Part shown: positions 44,004 through 55,356 of the stretch, piece by piece
How positions within the stretch are numbered: the first letter of the stretch is position 1
Layout: every line of letters starts with the position of its first letter
From: Amborella trichopoda
Lineage: Eukaryota > Streptophyta > Magnoliopsida > Amborellales > Amborellaceae
Assembly: GCF_000471905.2 (NCBI RefSeq)
Contig: NW_006500351.1
Location: 2,141,171 to 2,205,170, forward strand
Direction of reading: 5' to 3'
DNA length: 64,000 nucleotides
The notes under the pieces: generated by a model
The model's database searches: none
What the model was told of the DNA's origin: nothing
What the model saw: the letters and a program-made list of their open reading frames with translations, nothing else
Made by a program: the position numbers and the translations under genes

Positions 44004-44590
44004 TTGGTTCAATGCTTGTGGTTATAGTCTTAGGAACCAAACTTCGTACTACATCTCGTTTAATAAAGTAGTAGGAGGTTATCTTTGAACCAAAAAATAA
44101 AAAAATAAAAAAATAAAAAAAGAGAAAAAAAGAAATAACTTATGTCAAAAAAATAAAACAACTTTTTTTTATACTCGATGAAAAAAAAAGAAAAAGAAAA
44201 AAAAGCAGACAACCGTCGATTCTTCCCCTACCTCCTTTTCCTCCTAATGAGTAACAACACATCATCGTAAAGCATTTGGTTGTCATTCTTGTTCCTTTAG
44301 AACTTAAAAATGTGCCATTCGATACCTGAGAAAATAGAAGTTTTTTTTTTTCCCGAAGTTCTGCGGTAAGAATTGAACTTGAGAAACAGCTACTAGTAAC
44401 TCAAGCACAAACCCAATTGCAACGTGGAAGAATTTCAATTGGAGTGATTCTTATGCTTGGCACAAATTGACAGGCCAACATTGTATATCTCCTATCCCAT
44501 CCCCACCATCTATTCATTTCATGGATGGAGGTTAAGAAATAAAAGGTACAATAATGACTACGCAATCTTAGAATAAAAGGTGTAACAATT
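44004..44590. other. A-rich intergenic DNA, no gene recognised
   Basis: A-rich low complexity fills 44090-44215. A minus-strand CAAGTTCAATTCTTACC at about 44365-44381 is weakly B-box-like. Nothing else. Confidence 0.45.
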
Positions 44591-45540
44591 AGGGGTGGCA
44601 ACGGGTCGGGTCCGGCTGGACCTGGACCTAAACCCGAATAGTATTTGCGTCCAATTTTGGATCCGCAACTCATCGGGTCCTGAGTTTGGTCAGAACCATT
44701 GTCGACCTCATTATGAATTTTTTTTTTGGCCCTTTTTACCATCATATACCCATGTTATTAGCAACGAGATCACAATAACCCTCAATTAGAATTCAAGCCG
44801 TCTGATTTGTCGTTTAATAGCTAAAGACGACTATAAGTTCTTATTATTTACGATCCATACACACAAATGAATAGGGCTTGAAGTATATGATCTCCAACAG
44901 TTTACGGGTAGGGGGTTGGGTCTAATCGGACCCAGATCCGGACCCAAATAGTGTTTCGGTACGAGTTTTGGACCCGGACCCAACCCACCGGGTCCAAATG
45001 TTGGACCCATACCTGGACCCATTTAAGTATACCTGGTGGGACCCAGGTTGAGTCCGAATCCATTTTCTATCAAAGTTTTTAAAGTAAATTGACCACTTCG
45101 ATCTTAGTATAAGTGTTTCTGTCAATTACCAAGCTGACTTGTGAGTAAAGCTATTAATGGGCCGGTCTAGTATACAGGATTTTGGGCTGGGCCTGGTTGT
45201 GGGCTTGGCCCTGTTGTGGGTCGGTGTAACCCATATTAAGTCCCAGAAAACTGGGCCCAGTAGGCATGGTATATTTTTGGGGTGGGTCAAGCTAGCCCGA
45301 ACCCAATCCTAGCCCTGCCTTACTATTTTTGTTCACTTTTTTTTTTTTTTTAAATTTCATGTGTTTACATAGGGGCCAGCCCAAACTTGGCCCCTTTTTT
45401 CAGGTTCTATCATCGTTACAATGATTTTGGGCCGGGCCCGAAATTTAATTTTTCGGCCTGGACCAACTTTGCATGATATCAGGCTAGGATTGGGCATGGG
45501 TGGGCCTGACCCGTTACAGCCCTGCTTGCGAGAAGCCTAG
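44591..45540. repeat. GGGTCC/GGGCC-rich repeat cluster, probable hAT-like MITE relics
   Basis: TAGGGGTGGCAACGGGTCGG at 44591 is a typical start of plant hAT-type MITEs. GGACCC/GGGTCC words fill 44600-44690 and 44905-45060. A second patch with GGGCCGGGCCC-type words occupies 45155-45530, with TAATGGGCCGG at one end and CCCGTTACAGCCC at the other. Exact ends and target duplications were not resolved. Confidence 0.5.
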
Positions 45541-46027
45541 GATGAGAAGATACTATTACGGTCCGCCCACCTACGCAAAAAAAAAAAAAGGCCATGTTAA
45601 GCCTAAGAGTATGAAATGGGTTTATGTTGGAGTGTTGTTACACATGTTCCTTTTAGTCTCTTTTCTTAAACCTTGCTACTTTTCAACGACTGTGCAAAGG
45701 TCAAAGCAAGATCCCAATGTACATGTTTTCCTTGTTTGAATATACATCTTTCGAGCTTTATAACTTTATTAAATTGTAAAAAGTCATATTTTATTAAAGA
45801 AAGTGCACATTGTACAAATGTGTAATAAAGAAGGTGCATTGAGTGGATTTGGAGAGTTCTCTTTTAGATAAACTTGAGACTCTTTCACAATCCACTCAAT
45901 ATACCCAAAACGTCATAGAGCTAAGCTCTTAACATGTTTTTAGTAATCTTACAAAGAGAAATAAGCATTTAGATTAGGATACTAGGGATATATAACTTGT
46001 TATGTGACTTGGACATGCATGCTTACC
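45541..46027. other. intergenic DNA, no gene recognised
   Basis: Nothing recognisable beyond short AT-rich sequence. Confidence 0.45.
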
Positions 46028-46105
46028 GTTTTTGGCATAGATCGACATATTAAAGACACGACACCTGTTTTTGGCATGAATCGACATATTAACGACACGA
46101 CACCT
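46028..46105. repeat. 39-bp tandem duplication
   Basis: GTTTTTGGCAT.(A/G)ATCGACATATTAA.GACACGACACCT occurs at 46028-46066 and 46067-46105 with a few differences. Confidence 0.85.
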
Positions 46106-48161
46106 AGACACTTTATTCCAATTTCTTCTCTTATCTAAAGGATCCACAGGTGCGGTGTGTCGCAAATTGTCGTATTGATGTTTCGGATACTCATATCAAT
46201 GTTAGACTCTCTGACGCATGTTTCTATATCTTAACAACATGGTAAAATAATTGTGATTAAAACAATAACAAAAATATGATGGAAAAGCAAAAGTAAAAGA
46301 AAAGCTCATTGTGTGCTGTCTCTCTACAGGCTTGAGCTTAGCATCATGCCTAAGACCACATTATTGCTCATAGGACCATTATGAGGGATATTCCCTGCAG
46401 GAAAGGGTTGCAAGCAATTAAAACACTATGTTTTCAAGTGTGGGGACAAATAAATACACATAAAAAAAGAAGCAAAAATTTAAAGAAGATGGATTGATGG
46501 AAAAAGCAAAAGAGAAATGGAAAGAAAAAAGTGCCATGATAAGAGAGATTACTGTGACTGTCAAATAGAGGAAAGCAATAATGAAAAGGCATTTCATGCT
46601 TTTGACATCACCTATGGGCCACTACTATGGTTCATTTCTCCTCAACCTCACATTTAATAGGTAATTTACATGGTAATCACTGTCGAAATACCGACCGGAA
46701 GGAGAGAGCATAACGAATGGATATTCGATGGAAAGATGAGAGATATTTTGTTTCACTACAGAGAATTTTGTGGTTCATGCATCTCAAAGCTGGACTGAGT
46801 TGTATATTGATCTGACGGTGAGATTTAAGTGACAAGAATACTTCATCAAAAGGCTGTCTAATGCACTATAAAAACATGGGAAATGTTTCGAAATACCCAT
46901 GAGAAATAAATTATTTAAAGTTCTACTCATTTGAAACTATCCCATTCACAGTCACTTGCATTTTTATGGGTATTTTGAAATTAAATAAAAAAAAATAGGC
47001 AAAGTGTTCCTTTGTTTATCTCTCCTTGGAAATTTGATAGATTTGCTTAAAAATATTTATACAACAAAGGAAAAAAAAGATGATGTTGAGCTCAAAGTTC
47101 CTCACATTTAATGTAGGTCCCTCATTTTTTTTTTTTTTGGATAATTTAGTGGGGAAGACATGCCCTTACTCGTTTTTTCAATAGATTAGAGAGTTACATT
47201 TTGAAAGTGTTAAAATTAAGGATGTCAACATGAGGAATGATATAATTAAGGGTGTCAACAATAGAAATGGATACCACGATGTGATAATTGAGTGTGGGAA
47301 TACTACCACCACGACCCTAACCCCTTTTTTAATGTAGGTCCACTATTTCAATAGGCATGATACCCTTCAAGAATAATAATAATAAAAGATAGATACGATT
47401 GAGATAGGAGGAAAAGATGGATTGACTTGGCCTACTCGTCTTCATGTGAATAAAGAATAATACATATTCCTTGTATTTGACACAAGATTTTCATTTTGTT
47501 ATTCCGTGGTGTGGTTTGTGAATGAGCTTTTCAGCTGTTTCAATTATATTTCACATTATCATTATTCAAATATTTTAAGTGATATTAATCTCATATGCAA
47601 TCATAATTTTAATTTTTTTAAATTTTTTTGGGCAGATATGAGGGGAATGCAACTTTTATTTTTTTAGTAATAGAACATTGGGCTCTATTGTGCTGGCCAT
47701 GTAAGCATATGAGATTTACCATCCAATCAAAGAGACTGAACAAAGTCAGCAGGATTTGATTGTGTCAATGGACCCCCTTAAAAAGAACTGGTCACCCAAT
47801 TATGAAAATAACAACGCCAGATTAAACCTAGAAATCACTCTCTTTTCTCTTACTCTCTAAGCTAGCTTTTAAGTAAGGATCAAACCACAAGAAATGAACG
47901 AAAGAGAATCATTTATGAATTATGGGGAATTTAAGTTTTCAATAGAACCTTAAAACAAATTAGAGTGATTTACGTACGGACCAAAAGGCTTTATCGAAAA
48001 TATGAAATGCTCCGTTTATAGACAGAAATTAAAGGGAAGGTTGGTTAACCCATGTTTTATTATTTTTTCCATAATTGCCCATCGGTCTGAGAATGGTATC
48101 TTCATACCACTTTTTAACTTCTTCTTCTTTTTTTTTTTTTAGGGAAGCGGCCCAAGCTTTA
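46106..48161. other. intergenic DNA, no gene recognised
   Basis: About 2 kb of AT-rich sequence has no ORF over 62 codons and no recognised element. GGGTGTCAACA-type words near 47230 and 47250 form a small direct repeat. Confidence 0.5.
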
Positions 48162-48525
48162 GGGGTAGTACTCAGGCGGTCAGAGGTTAGAATCTTAGGA
48201 CCGATGCTGAGTGATCCGAGGTTCCCATTCTCATACCGCTATTTATCTCAGAAAATAAGAAATAAAGAGCGGTTCGAGGATGGGGACTACGGACCACCCT
48301 AGAACTGAGTTGTGCTTAGTCTAGAGAGCGGTTCGAGGTTCCCATCCTCGGACTGCTTTTTTTTTTTTCCCAAAAAATAAGACATAAAGCACGGTCTCGA
48401 GGATGGCGACCTCAGACCGCTGTCTTTCTCAAAAAATAAGAAAGAAAGAGTGGTATGATACATAATCGCTCAAGAACTACAGGGCGGTCCTAGGATTCTA
48501 ACATCAGACTGCCTGGGCATTGCCC
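48162..48525. mobile_element. foldback-like MITE with internal GCGGTTCGAGG repeats
   Basis: The left arm AGGGGTAGTACTCAGGCGGT ... AGAATCTTAGGACCG (48162-48203) is inverted at about 48482-48525 (reverse complement GGGGCAATGCCCAGGCAGTC ... GAATCCTAGGACCGCCC). Between the arms, GCGGTTCGAGGATGGG / CGAGGTTCCCATCCTCG words alternate in both orientations with repeated TCAAAAAATAAGAAATAAAG. A related patch occurs at 57414-57520. No coding capacity. Confidence 0.65.
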
Positions 48526-48664
48526 CACTAATGAAAATTTTTAAAAATAATAATAATAAAATACGGTCCGAGATAACACCGAGGGGTAATTTTGAAAAAA
48601 ATAAAAAAAATGGGTTGATTGACCTTCTTTGTAAATTTTGCCTATAGCCAGAGCATTTTATATT

Positions 48665-48942
48665 GGACACGGTTTCTATGCGGCCAGCCCGCATATTGTA
48701 GAAATACGGGCTTGGTGATAAATATATTTTTTAAATATAATTTGATCCTAATTTTTAGAGAATATATAATCTTTAACATGGAGATTATGAAAATATGAAC
48801 AATTTTTTTTTTTTAAAACTGAAAATAATAATTATATTAAAAAAACATTTGAACAATTAGTTACATTTGTTTTTAAATAGACCACCTATTTACATCCATC
48901 TTTAAGATGTACATGCGGTAAGGCGGCATGAAACAATTTTCC
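48665..48942 (-). mobile_element. MULE-like MITE, copy 3, with exact 9-bp target duplication
   Basis: The element begins GGACACGGTTTCTATGCGGC and ends CATGAAACAATTTTCC. It is in inverted orientation relative to copies 1 and 2. TTTTATATT flanks it exactly at 48656-48664 and 48943-48951. This proves its ends and places the family with Mutator-like elements. Confidence 0.9.
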
Positions 48943-50039
48943 TTTTATATTTTAGGTGATGTTTTCAAATCCGTACGAACATCACTCGACAAATTAAGGA
49001 CCAGGAGGAGCACATCCTCTTTAGAGGTTCCTGTACACATGGAAGATAGATATTAAGAAGAATTCATTTTCTATATAGTGTAGAAAGCAAGGATTATTTT
49101 TTAGTTTTTATTACAGCGGGTGGGTTCCCACGAAAACCCTTGCTTGAGTAGTTGCGAAACACCGCGCATAGCCCACCCACGAGGGTGCGTTTGTGTGCAT
49201 GCGGACGTGTGCGTGCGTGCGTGCGCCTCTTAACTTCGACCTCATCCCTCCTTGCCATTGATGTAAGAAGGTGATTTAGTACAAAGTATATCAATTTTTT
49301 CAGCACCGAGTAGAACGCTTACGGTGGTCTTTTACCATTAATCCAACTAAATAAATGAATAAAATGGTCTTCACTTGCTGTCATTAAGAACAATCGTTTC
49401 ATTGCCTAATAAAAGAGAAGGAAAAAGTTTATATAAGGATGCAACCTTATAATATAGAACTATGAATGTACCTCAAAAAATCCATCGGAAAAGGTAGTTT
49501 TAATGTTGAAAAACCTTTTGATTGATCATCTCGACATCGAGATGCATGACCATGAAAAATACAAATATTTTAAATCTCAGAAATAGTGCATTTTACAACA
49601 TATTATCTACACCGTCAATTTTTAAAAATTTTATATGTTTATAGATCTATTTGATTTTAACCATTTTTTAAATTTAAAATTTTATAATTAGATATAAGAA
49701 TTGATTTTTAGATAATTCTAAAAAAATTTTACATTAAAATTATATACCATGATAAAATTTGAAGGTGCACCTTACCTCTACAGCCATCCGTATGCCAACT
49801 GCACCCAAAAGAGAATACAAACTAAAGGGAAAAGAACATAAGGAATAATTGACTGTAGAAATAAAAAAAAAAAAAGCCAAAAGATTATTTCAACCAGCCT
49901 TTGAAACACCTCATACCGGATCTCTTTCGATAATGGCATATGTGCTCAGAAAGATCAATCTCGAATCTCAATATGGATCAATCTCGGATCTCAATATGGC
50001 TATCTCTTCAAAAAATGAGAGTATAGGAACCATAAGGCT
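48943..50039. other. intergenic DNA; GTGCGTGC-rich patch and dispersed-repeat relic
   Basis: 49185-49230 is a GTGTGCGTGCGTGC low-complexity patch. 49570-49790 resembles the dispersed repeat at 43375-43704. ATCTCGGATCTCAATATGG is locally duplicated at about 49960-50000. No gene. Confidence 0.5.
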
Positions 50040-50800
50040 TATCTCAACCTGCGTGGTGCGTGCCCACCTTTAGTCCTCAACCTAAGTGGGGTGTGCCCAC
50101 CTATACTACTATAGGTGGGGCGTGCCACCTTTTACAATCTAATATGAGAGAGAGAAATTTAGGGGAGAGAAGAAAGAAACATGGGCGTGCCACCTTTTAC
50201 AATCTAATATGGTAGAGTAAATATTTAGGAGAGAGAAGAGTGAAACCTCGAGTAGGGCGTGCCCCTATAAAAAGAGTAGAAAGAGAGAAGAGAGAGGAGT
50301 ATTTAGGAGAGAGAAGAGATAAACCTCGAGTGGGGTGTGCCTCTCGAGAGAAAGTTGAAAGAGAGAAGAGAGAAGTGTGTAAATAAGTATATATGCCTTT
50401 TGAGGGAGTAGGGTTACATAGAGATAGCTATTACAAAATCTAATGTTCATCATTTCATGTTAGAGACTTACTGGGTGAGTGATTTGAGTCATCGATTCTA
50501 TCAATCATTTTGATAAAAAATGAATTAGTAAGAGAGCTTAACCTTTCAAAATATTTTTTAGTTTCAAATTTGAATATCATAATAAATCTCCCATTTCAAA
50601 TTAAATCAAAATAACCGATAAAATGTAGATCTCCCCAAACCTTGGCGTGCCACTTTTCGTCCCACAAAATGGGGCATACAAGTTTTTGCACCCACAAAAT
50701 GTGGAGTGAAACTTCTTGTTCGACAAATTGTGGATCACTAAAAAGGGGCGTCCCACTTAGGGTCACCAAGTGGGTCCCTCACGCAAATCTTAGTGGGTCA
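50040..50800. repeat. GGCGTGCC-containing degenerate repeat cluster
   Basis: GGCGTGCC or GGGGTGTGCC recurs about eight times. Between recurrences lie repeated CACCTTTTACAATCTAATATG (two copies, about 50128 and 50191), TTTAGGAGAGAGAAGAG (several copies), and AAACCTCGAGT(A/G)GGG(C/T)GTGCC (two copies). The units are about 60-80 bp and irregular. Confidence 0.7.
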
Positions 50801-52468
50801 AACGGTCCTATGAGCCCAAATAAGTTATTTATTTATGAAATAAACATTTTTAAAAGTGATATAATGATTTTATTTCTCTCTTAACATTTTACTTAATTTT
50901 AATAAATATAATAAAATATCTAGAATATACAAATAATTATTCTAAAATTAATCTAAATTTGATGAGAATATGATCCTTTAGGTCCAGGATTTAATACTTC
51001 TAAAGTACTATCTTCTATTGTGGACTACTATCTACACTTGCTTTCTCAAACTGATCCAGTAATACCCATGACCCACAATCCAATATAGGGGCTCGTGATT
51101 GTGATACCAAAATCAGCTAACAGGAAAGGGGATATAATCTCAATTTATGGATTACAGGTTCTCCCCTAAAGACGAGTTCTAAGGTCACACATACCTATGC
51201 AACTACAACTCTATGATACATACAGGTAATCTTTCGCACATGTGCATGCATCATTGTCAATGGTGAACTATTTTCCTAATGCGGCCATCATATGTACATG
51301 CCGTGTGATGGATTAGTGATGAGGCTTTTAACCCTCGTCTCTAAAGACCAACCATCACACACATGGGTCACACAGTTCTTTGGCTCACTCTTTTGGGCAA
51401 CTCCGACCTCATCAAGAGATAACCCATTAACCATCATCGGTTTTTATTCCATGCCTAGACATTAAGGGTTTTTTAACTCGACTGGCATAGCACGTGAAGT
51501 CTAGTCTAAGTTATGAAAAATATCATTTGTATTTCATGGTCCACACAAGACCACACTTCCACTTATTTTATGTTCCACTAAAATTTTATATTTACAAGCT
51601 CTCATAAGGAATTTAATGGCCACGTAACCCAACAATTAAGTTGGGTTGGCAATAGATTAGTTGGCCCATCCAGCCCTATAAAAAAAATAGGGGCTTGGCC
51701 ATAAAATGCGGCCCGAGGGAGGGCTACTGGCATGACTGGGCTTGAGCAAGGGCCACAACCTCCCGGGAACGGCCCTTTCATTCTTTTTTTTGTTTTTTGT
51801 TTTTTTGTTTTTTTTTTGAGTGTATAGCCTTGGCACTCGCCTAGGCATCTCTAGACAAGATTGGGCTTGGGTGGACCGTACAGGGAATGGGCTAGGGCCA
51901 GGGCTGGCCCTCATGTAGGCTTGGCAGTTGTCAACCATACCATTGAGGTAGGGACCTTGGGAACCTCAATGAACAGTTTGGTTCTCCTTTTGTCTGCCAT
52001 TTCAAATGACTTCTTCAAGTAGTCCCATGCTTGGATATTTATTTCTACCCTTTTTCATGTTGGTATTGTTTTTCTCTGCCAAATTTCTATCAGTACTGGA
52101 ACTGGAAATTTCTTGTGAATTTCTCTTGTTATTGAATTGTCTCAACATTGAGTGGGTGACATTCACTTTCCTATTGATTGCTATTAAAATGGCAATGCAT
52201 GAATTTGCTTTCCAAGTCAGCCATTTCCAATCCAAGTAAACTTGCAGCTCTATAGAGTTAGTCTCCACATTTCCATTCACTTTCTTATCTAATAATAAGA
52301 AAATACCCATGCATGAATTTGCTTTCCAAGTCAGCAAATTCCAATCCAAGTAACATTGCAGTTCTAAAGAGTTGGTCTCCATATTTCCACTCAATATTCA
52401 TGTTTCTTTAACAAATTTCAAACTTTGTTGAGAAGTTCTAAGATTCAAGCTTGGCACACATTCAAAAC

Positions 52469-52470
<2 letters not shown>
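50801..52470. other. intergenic DNA; GGCC-rich patch at 51650-51950; 70-bp direct repeat
   Basis: ATGCATGAATTTGCTTTCCA followed by AGTC..AGCCA(T/A)TTCCAATCC repeats at about 52195 and 52311. Each copy is followed by TAA(A)C(T/A)TTGCAG.TCTA..GAGTT. 51650-51950 has GGCCC-rich words like those at 45160-45520. No gene. Confidence 0.5.

Positions 52471-52506
<36 letters not shown>
52471..52506. repeat. (AAT)n microsatellite
   Basis: About twelve consecutive AAT units, followed by an A-rich run. Confidence 0.95.
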
Positions 52507-52508
<2 letters not shown>

Positions 52509-52814
52509 GAAAAAGAAAAAAAAAAGGGAAATTGAAGCATCTTAATTAAATTATAAGGCAGGCTTAACGTTTTTGACCATCGATCCAAATAGGGGTACGG
52601 ACACTTAGCTCATGGTAAGGGTCTGAACAGCCTCATAGGATCCTGTGTGTTGACGCATGTCGATACACTAAAGACATAATACTCATGTTTGATACTTACA
52701 AATTAACTTCTCTCATGAAAATCTAAAAACTATTCTAGTTTAAGAATGAAACATAGAATATCCTGCCCACAAAAATTTGACCACAAGATACCCATAAAAA
52801 GTTAAAAAATACAA

Positions 52815-53533
52815 GAGAAAATTACATGAAAATCAGTTATACTTTGCGTTATTACCAATAACCAAATAGTTTATGTTATTATATGTATGTCAATTTTTTA
52901 CTTTTTATAACATAAATTTTTTTAAAAGACCACTTTACCCTTTTTTGGATGTTGAACATCCGAATTGGTAGGATTTTTGGATGTTCATCATCCTAAAATA
53001 GTCGTAAAGTTAAACGTTAAATTTCCTATTTTCGGATGCTGAACATCCGAAATTAAGGAATTTTTAGATGTTGAACATCTGAAAATACCTCAATGGTTTA
53101 ACGTTAAGTATAACATTTTAGGATGTTGAACATCCGAATTTAAGAGATTTTCTGATGTTCAACATCCGAAAACAGAGAAGACGAATGTTTATTTAATTAT
53201 CAGGGTATTTTCGGAGGTTGAACATCCGAAAATCTCTTAAATTTGGATGTTCAACATCTAAAAATGTTATACTTAACGTTAAACTATCGGGGTATTTTCG
53301 GATGTTGAACATCCGAAAATCCTTTAATTTCGGATATTCAACATCCGAAAATAGAAAATTTAACATTTAACTTTCGGCCTATTTCCGGATGTTGAACATC
53401 CGAAAAAGGGTAAAGTGGTCTTTTTAAAAAAATTACGTTATAAAAGGTAAAAAACGGACATACATGTAATAACAGAAACTATTTGGTATATCCTTAATAA
53501 CGCAAAGTGTTACAGATTTTTATGTAATTTTCC
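52815..53533. mobile_element. foldback element built from near-palindromes
   Basis: The whole 0.7-kb segment is one large inverted repeat centred near 53174. Outer arms match over GAAAATTACAT, ACTTTGCGTTATTA, CCAAATAGTTT.TGTTATTA and GACCACTTTACCC. Inner arms hold eleven variants of CGGATGTTGAACATCCG (52947-53402), each itself almost palindromic around a single central base. No ORF. Flanking target duplication is not clear. Confidence 0.88.
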
Positions 53534-54425
53534 CAAAATACAATTAACATTAATTTCTTTGGAAAATATAAAAATGACATATTTGTGATTTTTTGGTCCC
53601 TTCTAAAATCAAACATAATTCAAAGAGTTAGAGGACTCATTTTATATTCAAAGATCAGTTTTGGAGGGTATTTGAAATTTTAAGATCGCTTTTTAAAAAA
53701 CATTGTGTATCTCATGATATTTGAATTGAAATGAACAGTCTAAAAGAATGACAAACACATTGCTTGAGACTCACAACTTATTTTATATCTTTTCTAGATT
53801 CATAATCGCCATGCCCGAGATCGAGATGATAGATTCTAAAATTTGGAGAGGCGTCCATCTCTAATATTTTGCAAAGGTGGATTGACTCTACTAGGCATCC
53901 GCATATTAAAGCCTACCCTTCAAACTTTCCAAACAAATATATCAATTGCATTATTTTTAAATTTGCAAGGACATTCTATAGCAAAAAAGGTTGGGGGGAG
54001 GGCTTCTGGTATCACTATTAGCATGGTGTATTGTAGAAAGAGCACGTACACTATGCTCCCTTGGGAGCATAGTTTACTTCTACTCCTTCGGTCAAAAGAC
54101 ATTTCAGTTTGAAATTTTGGGAACCATTTAAGATTTGGTTGATAATTATTCTCAGAACAATATAAAATAAAATTTGAGTTTTCTAACATTTCGATCTCAC
54201 CATCTAAAAATTTGACGGTCTCTATTCAATCTCAGGGCATTATTTTTTTCAAGTGCAAAAGAAGTACAATTACGATTTTGTTTTTCTTTTAAAGTTGAAG
54301 TTAATCTATGAGTTAAAGAGGTTTCCTAATTTGGGGTTTCCTATTTTTTTCCTTCGTTTTAAACGTGGTTTGGGAATAGCGATTTGGTTATGCGTGATAC
54401 CTCAAACACTAATCGAAAAGCGCAT
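53534..54425. other. intergenic DNA, no gene recognised
   Basis: The antiparallel ORFs 53843-54112 (+) and 53920-54189 (-) overlap and have no recognisable domain. Confidence 0.5.
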
Positions 54426-54434
54426 TTAGACAAG

Positions 54435-54750
54435 GATGGGGTTTCTATGAGTCGGCTGACCCATATATACATATGCGGCCTCCACTAACATTTATTTTAG
54501 ATGATTTTTCTTTTTAATTTTAAATTTTAAATTTTAAATTTTTTTTTATAGATTCTTCAACTAGGCCAAGATGATCATAAATATGAAAAAAAATATATTT
54601 AAAAATAAAAACTATAAATTTTTAGTATTTTTTTATGTACCATCCATATCTTATTTATGGACAATATACTTTTAGATAACGCTCATCTTTACTATGGACA
54701 TTTGTAAGTCAACGGGCCCTTGCGCCCACGGACTCGTGAAACAGTTGTCC
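54435..54750. mobile_element. MULE-like MITE, copy 4
   Basis: The left end GATGGGGTTTCTATGAGTCG and right end (reverse complement GGACAACTGTTTCACGAGTC) match the terminal class of the 48665-48942 element. TTAGACAAG occurs exactly at 54426-54434 and 54751-54759, a 9-bp duplication. The interior is AT-rich and diverged. Confidence 0.75.
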
Positions 54751-54759
54751 TTAGACAAG

Positions 54760-55356
54760 AAATGGTAAGTGAAAAATTATAAATTCGATGGAAAAAGAGA
54801 GCAAATGATATTCTAAATGATTTACTAAATAAGAGTTAGTCTAAGCTTAGTTTAGGAAGTTCCATTTCGGATATAAAAGATTAAGATTTCAAAGCACATT
54901 AGTTTTAAAGGAAATGTATATAATGAAGCCATTTAAATTTGGTTACAAGAAATTCAATATCATTATTAACCATTAAATGTGAAATCGGATTGTTGAGCAT
55001 ATATGATACTAATTTTATAATTTTCCAAACTTTATGAAAAATTTTAAATTGTCAAATTTTATACCTTACACTTGTACCAAAAGTGAATGGTCATGATCCT
55101 CTCCCACTCCAAAGTAAGAAAAACTCATTCATTTCTTTTTATTTGTCAGACAAATACATGTACCCAAAAGAATATGTCCCTCCCCAGTGGTGATCATAAT
55201 TAATATTCTTATACAAAAAGAAAATGGGAATTACTATAAAGCACATCCCACTCTCATGTTCATACTAGCGATCCTGTCTTTCTTCCTCTCTGTCTCTTGC
55301 TGTTTAATTTTCTCTCTCCTCCCCCCGTCACTTTCTCTCTCTGAGGATCACCAACA
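54760..55356 (+). promoter_or_regulatory. upstream region of the ascorbate oxidase gene
   Basis: AT-rich sequence becomes strongly CT-rich at 55270-55345, just before the ATG, as in many plant 5' UTRs. The MITE at 54435-54750 lies only about 600 bp upstream of the start codon. No unambiguous TATA box is assigned. Confidence 0.4.
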
